A DNA stretch of 64,000 bases from Lactarius indigo (Eukaryota > Basidiomycota > Agaricomycetes > Russulales > Russulaceae), in contig JAFKAC010000003.1 of assembly GCA_025766275.1 (NCBI GenBank), positions 1,240,001 through 1,304,000 on the forward strand, read 5' to 3'. This document shows, in pieces, positions 38,545-47,928 of this stretch. Each line of letters opens with the position of its first letter. The stretch's first letter is position 1. The position numbers and the translations under genes were made by a program. Below the pieces are notes generated by a model that ran no database searches, was not told the origin of the DNA, and saw only the letters and a list, made by a program, of their open reading frames with translations.

Positions 38545-39382
38545 GGGCCTGTCCGGCAAAAAGAATCCGGCCGCAAGTCGCAAAGTGATAATGCATTACC
38601 CCGGGTGGGGTAATGAGGTCCCACGGAGCAACAAAAATGGGTGCTCCAAGTCTCCGAACGCCCCTCGGCCCCAAAACGAAATACATTATTTTTTTCTATC
38701 ACATGCCATGACAAATTGTCACGTTGCGTGACTGCTATCGTACATATTGCACACCTGTGAGGGTAGCCTCGCGTTCTCTGATTCCTTTCTTATGGGCGAC
38801 TCTCTTGCCAATTCTATGGCAGATTCTGACTCAGAACTTGAAGAAGATGTGCTCATTCCCGCTGCCTGGAAACCTTGGAAATTGTTGGGTATTTCATGAC
38901 TGACCGTGCAAGCGACTGCGACTTCGCAAGGGTATACGCCACATTTAAGAGCTCACATATGCGTATGGGATACATCTTGCATCAGCTCCCCAAGTTCCGT
39001 GGAGAGTAGACATAGCACTGTATTACAAAGTGTAGAAAAATTGCTGTTGTCCTTGTAAAAATACAAGTTGTTCCGATTGTTCCATTGCAGAGTGTGTGCG
39101 ACTTGAATAGGTGTAAACATATTACCAAATAATTAATACATGTATTACTAGAGGTGTTTCGTGGTCACAGTCACGATTCGGGCAGCGTTGGAGCAGAGAA
39201 TCAAAAGAAATAAACGGGTATTTTCGTTGCTCCGATTTGATAGGGCTGCTCCAAGGAGCCTCAACGCCAACCCCTCGGAGCAACGTGCACCGAACGGTAG
39301 GTTTGCCCCCCGGCGCACAGTAGGGGCGACTTTTTTTTTTTGGCAGGTGCGCCGTGGGGCAACGCGTGTGCCGGACAGGCCC
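38545..39382. mobile_element. Non-autonomous DNA transposon, PIF/Harbinger-like
   Basis: Perfect 14-base terminal inverted repeats (GGGCCTGTCCGGCA at 38545-38558 and its complement at 39369-39382) are flanked on both sides by TTA (38542-38544, 39383-39385). A second inverted similarity lies inside: cggagcaacaaaaat near 38625 and cggagcaacgaaaat on the other strand near 39230. The length is 838 bases and no open frame resembles a transposase. A three-base TTA target duplication with GGG-starting ends is the pattern known for PIF/Harbinger and Tourist elements; membership is inferred. It could be a deletion derivative of an autonomous element elsewhere in the genome. Confidence 0.65.
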
Positions 39383-39385
39383 TTA

Positions 39386-39921
39386 TTGTAACAAAGTTTC
39401 CCGACCCCGTGCAATTTTTAATTTTTTTGACCCCTTGACAGAGACCCTCCTTTTCAATCGAGAAGCGCTTCACGCTTTTGCCCGCTCTCCCCCTTGCATA
39501 TGCACTCCTTTCCCACCTAATTACCTACACCGCTTGTACATGCTCTCGGACTGAATACCCAGTTGAACCCAGCCGCGTTCCGTTGCGGCGCCTTGACTGA
39601 CTCTCCGTGCTGCGCCCTAGCTTCCCTCGCCTCCTCCCGTCGGCCGGCGCCGCACGGGCCCCTCCATCGTAGAAGCAAAGCCGCGACTCACAAAGATTTC
39701 CCACTTTCTATTGTTCGCATTGATGTCTCGAGGTTGGGCTTACTCGACGGGCACTTGGAAACTCTCAAGTCCTGTAATTCTGCTCATGCTCACACCACTG
39801 TCCACACCTCGGTCCGATCGTTACCGCAGGGTACTTGTCAAACAATGGCAGACGGGTAAACAGAGTGGGAGAGACGAGGCATAATGCTGTATAAATGGAA
39901 CCAGTCCCAAAAAAAATTACT
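39386..39921. other. Spacer between the two mobile elements
   Basis: No gene supported. An open frame at 39563-39859 is Arg/Ser/His-rich without recognisable domain. The retrotransposon inserted into AATCC at its right edge. Confidence 0.4.
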
Positions 39922-39926
39922 AATCC

Positions 39927-40292
39927 TGTTACACTTCTCGTTTCTTCTTGACTGTTCTATACGTTTCCCAGAACATCCTTCCAACTTGTTGCTTGCACTT
40001 TCTGTATGATTCGAAGGACGTTCTCGTAGGTTCCATATGACTCTTACCAGTAGTACTTAAGGACAAGTTTCCATGTACTAAGAGCTTTAAGCTCGACTTA
40101 CTGTATTCAACTGCAGTAACTTCTCGTATAAACATCTCTTTGGCTTCACGAACCCGAACGATCGCTCGTCGTCGACTCGCGATTCCCTCTCATCTTGTGC
40201 ATCATCGCTCCGCCGTCTGATTGTCGGCATTACCCGAACTCCGATTCGATCTCCGACTCAAATCCGAACGATACGCCTTACTGTGCGTAACA
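39927..40292 (+). repeat. 5' LTR
   Basis: 366 bases, TG...CA ends, preceded by the AATCC duplication. The segment 40089-40100 is a perfect complement of the primer-binding site, which predicts the transcript start (U3/R border) near 40089. A weak TATA-like tacttaa lies at about 40054, roughly 35 bases upstream. Confidence 0.95.
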
Positions 40293-40293
40293 T

Positions 40294-40305
40294 TAAGTCG
40301 AGCTT
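40294..40305 (+). promoter_or_regulatory. Primer-binding site (self-priming type)
   Basis: TAAGTCGAGCTT, two bases after the 5' LTR, is a 12/12 reverse complement of AAGCTCGACTTA at 40089-40100 in the LTR. Tf1 and related elements prime minus-strand synthesis from their own RNA 5' end through such pairing instead of a tRNA. I did not recognise a tRNA 3' end complement here. Confidence 0.7.
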
Positions 40306-40347
40306 TCCCCGAACTTGATTCCTCGACCGAATACAACCGCTTTTGAT

Positions 40348-42066
40348 ATGTCCAGATCTACGTTTGCAGACAGCGACGGAGGAGGAGTAATCTCCCTTCC
40401 CTTCCAACTCAAACCCCGAACCACCGACAACGTCGCCTTACCGGACGACCCCTTGCGAACTAACGTTGAATACTTACAGAAAGGAGATAGCCAGGCCCCT
40501 TGGGCAGGCTACTATACATTGTTCCGCGGCGTCAAAAAGGCCGTCGAAAACTACTGTGGTGTCTGGTTCGAACTGCAGTACGACCCAAATTCGAAACGAC
40601 ATTACGCTGCCAGGGTAGCAGCAGCAAATCTAGGACTTGTACACGCTCCTTGGGCTAACATGAATATCGATGAACTTAAAGCCCAGACGGTCCTCCAAAC
40701 CGCCGCCGAATCAATCATTGTTTCTCCAGTTCCGACCCAGTTCGCTCAACACGCCGCGTCCTCTCAAGAAGCGGCGCACGCATCCCGACCTCAGAGCACG
40801 CATTCCGAAATCATCACCAGCACCGGTCTTAACTTCGACCGCAGCGACAAAATCACCGACAAAGGCAAACAGAAAGACGACGACAAGACGCCGCCGTCCC
40901 ATCGCGCCACCATCACTCCAGGAGACACCGCCGGAAAAGCTCCAGACGACGGAGACGGTAATGACAGTGATGACGGAGGACTCACGGCTGACGAACGAAA
41001 CTTCGAAAAGATCCTCAGGTCAATTCGAGGAGAACATCTAGAAGGCACTGCTCCCTGGGCTTTCTCAGGCAAACGATCAGATACACGCCGCTTTCTAGGC
41101 GCGTTCCAGCGTTACTGTTTCATGAACAAGGATGCGTCAATCATCAAGGACCCCTACAAACGTGCAACACTCTTCCTCAATCTATGCGAAGGAGGGGCCA
41201 AGAAGTGGGTCACACGCGCAACAGACTGGCTCGCTCAGGTCGACGCCGGCACGAAAACGGTTCCATTCGGACACGACGTCTGGCAACTTATCTTACGCGA
41301 ATTCAAAGACGCCTTCACCGACGTGTCCGACGCCGAAAGAGCCCAGCAAGCTCTTCTTAAGTTGCGCATGAAGGAGAGTAACTTGGATGACTACGTCTCC
41401 GAATTTCAGGATCTCGCCAATCGCGCCGGAATGGACGCCGACGAACCCAACGTCCTCCGAATGTTCGCACAAGGCTTACCCCTGAAACTCGCCGGATCCT
41501 GTATCGATCATGACAGCCCCAACAACTTCGCACAGTGGATCCAGAGCGTGCAGAAACGCCACCGCAATTGGCTCAAGAAACAAGCCATCAAGGAATTTAA
41601 CCTGTTCCCACAGAACACTGGCCGCCGCCCTGGCCAAAACGTCTTTTCGCAAAAATGGACTACGAACGGTAACCGCGGAAGGCAACAGCAACAGTATCGC
41701 ACGCCGCGCAACGATCCCGATGCTATGGACGTTGACGTGCTTCGAAAAGCAACCACCGAAGACGAGAAACAAAAGTATCGCACCGAAGGTCGCTGCTATG
41801 CCTGCGGCAAACAAGGGCACCTTAGTCGCAATTGCCCCGATCGCAAGCCACGTATTGCAGTTGCCTCTTCTATTCCAGTCGCAACCACTGTCCCAGCCAT
41901 TCAAGCAACTGCCCCGACCATCAATACTCCGGCACCCGTCAACAAAGATACCGTCGTCACGCGCGAAGTCCTTGAACAGCTGGCCGAGTTCTCGCTGAAG
42001 CTTACGACAGAACAACAGGATGACCTAGCCCAGATGCTTGCAGCTCGCGGCGCGGATTTTCTCTAA
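40348..42066 (+). CDS. gag: Gag polyprotein of the gypsy element
   Basis: 572 residues from the first ATG (MSRSTFADSD). The N-terminal part and an acidic/charged linker precede the Ty3-type capsid core (AFSGKRSDTRRFLGAFQRYC, FKDAFTDVSDAERAQQALLK). One CCHC zinc knuckle of the form C-x2-C-x4-H-x4-C (CYACGKQGHLSRNC) lies near 41794-41835. The stop TAA at 42064-42066 follows a candidate -1 slippery heptamer by one codon. Gag assembles the virus-like particle and binds the element's RNA. Confidence 0.93.
   Translation: MSRSTFADSDGGGVISLPFQLKPRTTDNVALPDDPLRTNVEYLQKGDSQAPWAGYYTLFRGVKKAVENYCGVWFELQYDPNSKRHYAARVAAANLGLVHAPWANMNIDELKAQTVLQTAAESIIVSPVPTQFAQHAASSQEAAHASRPQSTHSEIITSTGLNFDRSDKITDKGKQKDDDKTPPSHRATITPGDTAGKAPDDGDGNDSDDGGLTADERNFEKILRSIRGEHLEGTAPWAFSGKRSDTRRFLGAFQRYCFMNKDASIIKDPYKRATLFLNLCEGGAKKWVTRATDWLAQVDAGTKTVPFGHDVWQLILREFKDAFTDVSDAERAQQALLKLRMKESNLDDYVSEFQDLANRAGMDADEPNVLRMFAQGLPLKLAGSCIDHDSPNNFAQWIQSVQKRHRNWLKKQAIKEFNLFPQNTGRRPGQNVFSQKWTTNGNRGRQQQQYRTPRNDPDAMDVDVLRKATTEDEKQKYRTEGRCYACGKQGHLSRNCPDRKPRIAVASSIPVATTVPAIQATAPTINTPAPVNKDTVVTREVLEQLAEFSLKLTTEQQDDLAQMLAARGADFL
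42054..42060 (+). promoter_or_regulatory. Candidate -1 ribosomal frameshift site (gag-pol)
   Basis: The heptamer G GAT TTT is in the gag reading register just before CTC TAA. Slipping back one base enters the pol frame, which is open from here through the first pol ATG at 42141. A stem-loop can be drawn just downstream (AGCTC 42066-42070 with GAGCT 42091-42095, inner GGTC/GGCC). GGAUUUU is a known functional slippery heptamer in some plant RNA viruses; use here is inferred. Confidence 0.5.
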
Positions 42067-42140
42067 GCTCTGGTCCTTCGGCCTGGATCCGAGCTCTTCT
42101 CCCTAGTAGTATCTTTGTACCTAAAGTAAACGCTCTGAAA

Positions 42141-45100
42141 ATGAAGATCAAATTTCCTTATGACCAAAGATATGAAACAGCCGAAGCTCTAGTCGACACC
42201 GGGGCAACCCACAACTTCATAACTCAGGAACTTGTTGACAAACTAAAGTTGGTCTCGCACGTTCTTCAACGACCACGAGTTATCAGAAATGTCGATGGAA
42301 CAATCAACAAAAGTGGAAACGTCACCCATTACGTCGACTTGGATCTCTGGATAGACCACGACGTCAGCAGAATTACACTTGGGAGACTACATCGATTCTA
42401 CATCGCGGACCTAGGAACCGATCAAATGATCCTAGGTTACCCATGGATGGCTTCAAACCTGGTCAAGTTAAATTGGGAAGAACCAGAAACCAACCCAGTA
42501 ATATTTGCACACCCTCAGCGTTGGTTCCTCAAAGCCCTACACCTAGACGAGGACGACGAAGTCATCATGAGAATCTATAAAACGACCCACTCTCAGAAAC
42601 TCGCTGAAGCCGCGCACGACAAAACCGAACGATCATGGAAAGAGTTAGTTCCAGAAGAACTTCACGACTTTGAGAAAGTGTTCAGTGAACAAGAGGCCCA
42701 ATGGTTCCCGGAACCGAAACGCTGGGACCACGCTATTGATCTCCTGGAAAATGCTCCCGCCACCCTGGATTGCAAGGTGTACCCGTTAACCCAGGAAGAA
42801 CAAGTGGCGTTAGACAAGTTTTTAAAGGAACACATGGAAAAGCAATACATACGCCCCTCTAACTCGCCATATGCCGCCCCCTTCTTCTTTGTCAAAAAGA
42901 AAGATGGGAAACTTCGACCCGTCCAAGACTATCGGCGACTTAATACCTGGACAAGAAAGAATCGTTATCCCCTTCCTCTTATCGCCGATCTCGTGACTCA
43001 CACTCCTGGCAATGACTGGTACACGACAATGGATATTAGGTGGGGCTACAATAACATCCGCATTAAAGACGGTGACCAATGGAAAGCGGCCTTTAAAACA
43101 AATCGAGGCCTGTTCGAACCCATGGTCATGTTCTTCAGTTTGACAAACAGCCCCGCCACTTTCCAAACAATGATGGACGACTTATTCCGGAATGAAGTCG
43201 CCCAAGGTTGGCTGAAAGTCTATATGGACGACATCTTGATCACAACAAAAGGATCGAGGGAAGAACACCTAGAGCGAATCCGACAGGTGCTCCAAGTGCT
43301 CCAAGATAATGACTTGTTCCTCAAGCCGGAAAAGTGCAAATTCCTTCGCTCCTCGGTAGAGTATCTCAGTGTTATCATCGGACGGGAAGGCATTGAAATG
43401 GACACGGTCAAGCTAACCGGACTTCTCGATTGGCCAGTACCGCGCTCAGTTACTGAAGTTTGCTCCTTCTTAGGCTTTGGAAACTTCTACAAACCCTTCA
43501 TTGCTGACTATGCGCGTATTGCACGCCCCCTGCACAATCTCACGAAGAAGGGAGCCCCCTTTACTTGGGGTGACGCCCAACAAACCGCCTTCCTTACGCT
43601 GAAGGAACGATTCGCTTCCCGACCTGTCCTTGCCACCATTGATTATAACAAGCCATTTACGGTCCAAACGGACGCATTGAAGTTCGCCATTGGAGCTACG
43701 CTTTCCCAGCCACAGGATGATGGACAACTACACCCCGTGGCATTCTTTTCCGCTTCTCTTCTTCCCGCAGAAATAAATTATGATATCTATGACCGAGAAC
43801 TATTGGCAATTGTGAAGGCGTTCCGTCATTGGCGTCACCATCTCCTAGGGGCCCGACACCCCATTTCTGTTCTCACCGATCATAATAATCTGTCATACTT
43901 CCGCGCACCCCATAAAATTTCTGGAAGACAGGCATGATGGATGGAAACCCTAGCCAAATTCGACTTCACCTTGCAACATATCCCTGGCCACTCTAATACG
44001 GTTGCCGATTTACTCTCACGACGTCCAGACCTTAACGAGGGGGTGGATTCCATCAACGACAATGTAACCATTCTCCCTGATCATCTTTTTTCACGCCTCA
44101 TCACACTGTCCATGGATGACGAACGGCGAAAAGCCCTACAAGAATGCCACAACGCTCCGATGGCAGGGCACCCAGGCATAGCGAACACCTGGGCGCTCGT
44201 AAAACGGCGGTATACGGGACAGGGACTAAAAGAGTTCGCGGAACAATATGTCAAGGGATGCCCAACATGTCAGATGAACAAAAGTAGGACACAAGGCAAA
44301 GCACCCCTGCAACACGTAAACGTACCGGCAGAAGAAGGACCATTCCAGTATATCAGTCTAGACCTGATAACAGACCTACCATTTACAGGAAAATACGACG
44401 CCATCCTCACCATTGTAGACCAAGGCTGTAGCAAAGCGACAAAGTTCATCCCATGCACCAAACAAATCACTGGAGAAGGGGTAGCCACCCTTTACCTCCG
44501 ACACGTATTCCCGTGGTTCGGAATCCCAAAGCGAATCATCTCAGATCGAGACCCCAGATTTACGAGCGCCTTCGCCACGGCAGTTTGTAAACAAACGGGT
44601 ATCCAGCAAAATCTGAGTACCGCCTTTCACCCATGGACGGACGGACAGACGGAAAGGTTGAACGCTTGGATAGAACAATATCTGCGACACTGGGTAAGAC
44701 AACAAGGCCAAGACGACTGGGACCAATACCTACCAGTTGCAGAATACGCACATAACTCTTGGCCGCACGATGTAACCAAGCGAACACCCCATGAACTATT
44801 GTTTGGTATGAATCCCACAGTAAATATCGAAGCAGACAAAGAGAACAAATCTCCAACAGCAACGGATCGATTACTCAAAGTTCAAGAAGCGTGCCTGCAT
44901 GCCGCACAAGCCATTCTAAAACGGTACAAAACGAGAGAACCTCGCATCATGTATCAAGAAGGCGACCAAGTATGGTTAGATGGGCGCAATCTTAGAGTGA
45001 CAGCACCCTCAAAGAAGCTGGCGCCCAAGCGATATGGCCCCTTCACAATCACACAGAAGGTCTCACCAGTGGCGTACAGATTACGACTTCCCGAAACCAT

Positions 45101-45392
45101 GAAGATACACGATGTCTTCCACGTAGACCTTCTATTCCCGTTCCACGAGACAAAAGCGTATGGACCTGCGTTCACACCACCACCACCTGACCTAATCGAT
45201 GGAGAAGAAGAACAGGAAGTCGAAGCCATCCTAGACGTACGACGACGTAAGGGACACAAACTGGAATACCTGATCAAATGGAAGGGATTCCCATCATCGG
45301 AGAATGAATGGGTCAGAAAAGAGGACATGCACGCCGACGACCTAGTCAAACAGTTCTACCTCCAGAAACGCATAAATACTAGGGTGAACTGA
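42141..45392 (+). pseudogene. pol: Pol polyprotein with one nonsense codon
   Basis: One frame from 42141 to 45392, interrupted only by TGA at 43935-43937. Order: aspartic protease (VDTGATHNFI), reverse transcriptase (RPVQDYRRLN, RWGYNNIRIK, YMDDILI), RNase H (VQTDAL, DRELLAIVKAFRHW, TDHNNL, and after the stop ADLLSRRPD), integrase zinc finger (GHPG...CPTCQMNK), catalytic D, D, E (LDLITDLP, SDRDPRF, TERLNAW), and a C-terminal chromodomain (YLIKWKGFPSSENEWV, about 45250-45350). The stop follows ISGRQA, where related elements have an Arg; CGA to TGA is a single C-to-T change. Frame is -1 relative to gag. Each half is otherwise intact. Confidence 0.93.
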
Positions 45393-45424
45393 AGGAAAGT
45401 AAACCATTCCCCTTCCTCTGTACA

Positions 45425-46555
45425 ATGTCTTTCCCCTCAGCTCAACTTTTTGCAAACTACGGTCACATCGTCCAAGAAGCAGCTGCGGTCGCACAGCTGT
45501 GGGTTGCCGTTCGCACTGGAACGCACGATGAAGGCGATATCCCCACGCTCCGACAAATTCTTCATCCTAACCTCTTTACCGATTATGTCGAACCACCTCC
45601 GCCCACCATCGAAGAAACCCACCAAGACGCTTGGATCAACACCCAGTTAGCAGGCGAACTCCCCTCCATCTCACCAATCCAATCCTCCCCACGTCCCCTC
45701 ATTCCTGAAGATCATCCAGGCGACGACTGGCACTTCAATCACCCACAGAGCAAACATTTTTACGACTTCAATATATCAGCCAGTAACCGCCACCCGATAC
45801 GTGCCAAGTACGTCAAATATCAACGATTCGCGCCATACCCCACCATCTGCGGCACCATGGGACGTGGTCAGAATGTCTATGAAGAGTCCTTGAAAGCAAC
45901 TGACGACAACCGAGGTTACCCGGCACTCAAACCTTATCAAATCCGCGTCTTCGATCCGGATATGACGATGCGCGCCGACGTCGACCACGCACTTCATATC
46001 ATGGATGACTGGCGAGTGCAAGCTGAAGTACAGCGCTTCCGAACCATGACAGAAGACCTTCAAAGCCAGCACGATATCCTGGACAAACTCAGAGTGGAGA
46101 TTGCCGGAACTATGGGAGAAATCAAGGATTCGGTAAGGCGACTTGGCCAAAACAACGTCTATCACCGCCTTCAGCAGGTTATCCAAAACGAAAATAACCA
46201 CCTCATGTGGGTTCCAAACGATGAAACCCGACAGCAGGTCCAAGAACATTTCCAGCAAATCGAAGAACAACACGCCGAACTCCTTTGTCGCTGGTGTCAG
46301 CATACCACCCATAATACCGAGGATTGTACCATGTTCGTCCAATGCAACCTCTGTAAACGATATGGTCATGCGGACGTTAAATGCCACCAACCCCACCGCA
46401 AGTGCCAAGATGAGTGCAAGGTACCCCGCACTCACCGCCTTTTCTCCAAACCATGCTGGTCACGCCCCTTCAGTGAGGACCCCACTGACGCAGCTCGTCG
46501 TCGCACACAAGCTCGTGAAGACCGCCTCATTCGACGGGCCAACCAACGCGCCTAA
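45425..46555 (+). CDS. Third ORF of the gypsy element, two zinc knuckles
   Basis: 376 residues, starting 32 bases after the pol stop in a different frame and ending at the polypurine tract. The N-terminal two thirds have no recognised domain (Pro-rich 60-100; predicted-coil-like segment around QRFRTMTEDLQSQHDILDKL). Near the C-terminus are two consecutive C-x2-C-x4-H-x4-C knuckles: CRWCQHTTHNTEDC and CNLCKRYGHADVKC, followed by further Cys/His (CHQPHRKCQDECK) and an Arg-rich tail. This is a nucleic-acid-binding architecture like a second nucleocapsid. It is not Gag: the sequence and position differ. The ORF is intact in an otherwise near-new copy, suggesting recent selection. Function unknown. 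Confidence 0.8.
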   Translation: MSFPSAQLFANYGHIVQEAAAVAQLWVAVRTGTHDEGDIPTLRQILHPNLFTDYVEPPPPTIEETHQDAWINTQLAGELPSISPIQSSPRPLIPEDHPGDDWHFNHPQSKHFYDFNISASNRHPIRAKYVKYQRFAPYPTICGTMGRGQNVYEESLKATDDNRGYPALKPYQIRVFDPDMTMRADVDHALHIMDDWRVQAEVQRFRTMTEDLQSQHDILDKLRVEIAGTMGEIKDSVRRLGQNNVYHRLQQVIQNENNHLMWVPNDETRQQVQEHFQQIEEQHAELLCRWCQHTTHNTEDCTMFVQCNLCKRYGHADVKCHQPHRKCQDECKVPRTHRLFSKPCWSRPFSEDPTDAARRRTQAREDRLIRRANQRA

Positions 46556-46564
46556 AGGAGGGGG
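46554..46564 (+). promoter_or_regulatory. Polypurine tract
   Basis: AAAGGAGGGGG three bases before the 3' LTR; it should prime plus-strand DNA synthesis. It overlaps the stop codon of the third ORF (46553-46555). Confidence 0.8.
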
Positions 46565-46567
46565 TGA

Positions 46568-46933
46568 TGTTACACTTCTCGTTTCTTCTTGACTGTTCTA
46601 TACGTTTCCCAGAACATCCTTCCAACTTGTTGCTTGCACTTTCTGTATGATTCGAAGGACGTTCTCGTAGGTTCCATATGACTCTTACCAGTAGTACTTA
46701 AGGACAAGTTTCCATGTACTAAGAGCTTTAAGCTTGACTTACTGTATTCAACTGCAGTAACTTCTCGTATAAACATCTCTTTGGCTTCACGAACCCGAAC
46801 GATCGCTCGTCGTCGACTCGCGATTCCCTCTCATCTTGTGCATCATCGCTCCGCCGTCTGATTGTCGGCATTACCCGAACTCCGATTCGATCTCCGACTC
46901 AAATCCGAACGATACGCCTTACTGCGCGTAACA
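46568..46933 (+). repeat. 3' LTR
   Basis: 366 bases, identical to the 5' LTR except T for C at 46735 and C for T at 46925. The first change falls inside the segment complementary to the primer-binding site. Followed by the AATCC duplication. Confidence 0.95.
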
Positions 46934-47199
46934 AATCCAGTACACAACAATGCATTCACGCCAGTGCTGGTGTCACTGGGGAATATTTGGCATCAGGAGG
47001 TGCATGAGAATGGAATGCAACCGACGTGACTTACCCGGTTCACCAGGTGGCCGCCAGAGTATGAATCCGACATGGCGACACAGGACGTTGATGTACCGGA
47101 CAGCGACTGGCGACCCTTTTACTCACCAGCTCCCTGGGCTACAACTAGCGAGCATTTATCGCCACCTCTTCGGTCGTCACTGCTTTGCGCCGTCGCCTC

Positions 47200-47895
47200 G
47201 ATGCTTCACAAATACTTCAGTCACACTGCTCCCCCACACGCCCCCCCAGTCCTCGACGTGTACAACATGCTCAATATCCTCTTGTATCTGGTATCTTTCC
47301 TACATAACCACCGTCAGCTACCAAGTCAGAACTATAAATGTCGTGCACAAACTAGTAATGTCATTCTTGATACCATCCACTGAGCTCTCAGCAAATACGT
47401 CTTCTAGAGCTTCTCTGATCTCGATAACTTCTGTAATCATATGAGGGTCATCTTGCTGGTCCGCCTCTAGTATGCCAAGATTGTGCTGCGAAAGGATGTA
47501 ATGGATCCGCGACATGGGTTAGAGGAGGGTGATATATGCCTCATTCACAAGACTAGATAGGTCGCGAGCTACTTAGGTCTCATCCTGAAAGACAAATTTA
47601 TCGGAGGCACGCGAAGTTCGTTTGTGGTATTGAGTACGTTGGCTTGCAGAGCCCATAGGTATCTCTGCACGCGGCGGAAATTATTCTTCGGCCGACTTCA
47701 TTGACGACGAATGGGTTCGGACTCTTCGGTGTCTCGAGGGGGTCATAATAGCCATGTATCACAAGAGGGGACGAAGAAAAATGGGCCCAAAAAGCGCTGC
47801 TGATAGTGTCGTAACTTAGTGCGAGTGACAATTGCATAAATTCGGTAAACCAAAAACGGACCGCCGGGCTGAGCTTGTGTGGCCGTGATGTCATT
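47200..47895 (-). pseudogene. Decayed JAC1/HscB-like co-chaperone gene
   Basis: Minus-strand fragments match the mitochondrial J-protein used in Fe-S cluster transfer. In order: AFWAHFSSSPL...SPNPFVVN (near 47720), NNFRRVQRYLWALQANVLNT in another frame (lacking the HPD motif), LSSLVNEAYITLL followed by TAA, then SRIHYILSQHNLGILEADQQ and MITEVIEIREALEDVFAESS (HscB C-terminal signature, 47515-47350). After an intron-like gap comes RYQIQEDIEHVV. The frame changes, the stop before PMSRIHY and the missing HPD indicate a relic. It lies head-to-head with the DysF gene and about 260 bases from the retrotransposon. Recognition rests mainly on the C-terminal segment. A second, intact copy elsewhere would be expected because JAC1 is essential in yeast. 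Confidence 0.5.
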
Positions 47896-47928
47896 CAAAT
47901 CAAAGGCCTTGACGCCAGTTATGCCACC

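Larger units (their letters stand above)
39927..46933 (+). mobile_element. Ty3/gypsy LTR retrotransposon, chromovirus
   Basis: A full-length 7,007-base element: two 366-base LTRs starting TGTTAC and ending GTAACA, flanked by AATCC on both sides (39922-39926, 46934-46938). Contents in order: primer-binding site, gag, pol (protease, reverse transcriptase, RNase H, integrase, chromodomain), a third ORF with zinc knuckles, polypurine tract. The LTRs differ by only two transitions that I can see (40094/46735 and 40284/46925), so the insertion is recent. Pol carries one in-frame stop (43935). The chromodomain and the LTR/PBS complementarity place it with the Tf1/sushi-type chromoviruses common in fungi. 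Confidence 0.95.

Noticed and set aside
38534..39393. hAT-type element with 8-base target duplication
   Set aside because: The eight bases outside the inverted repeats differ on the two sides, whereas TTA matches exactly, favouring a three-base duplication.
39563..39859. Plus-strand 98-codon open frame between the mobile elements
   Set aside because: Low-complexity Arg/Ser/His composition without conserved motif.
45425..46555. Env-like gene of a gypsy element
   Set aside because: No signal peptide or transmembrane segment; the conserved feature is a pair of CCHC knuckles.
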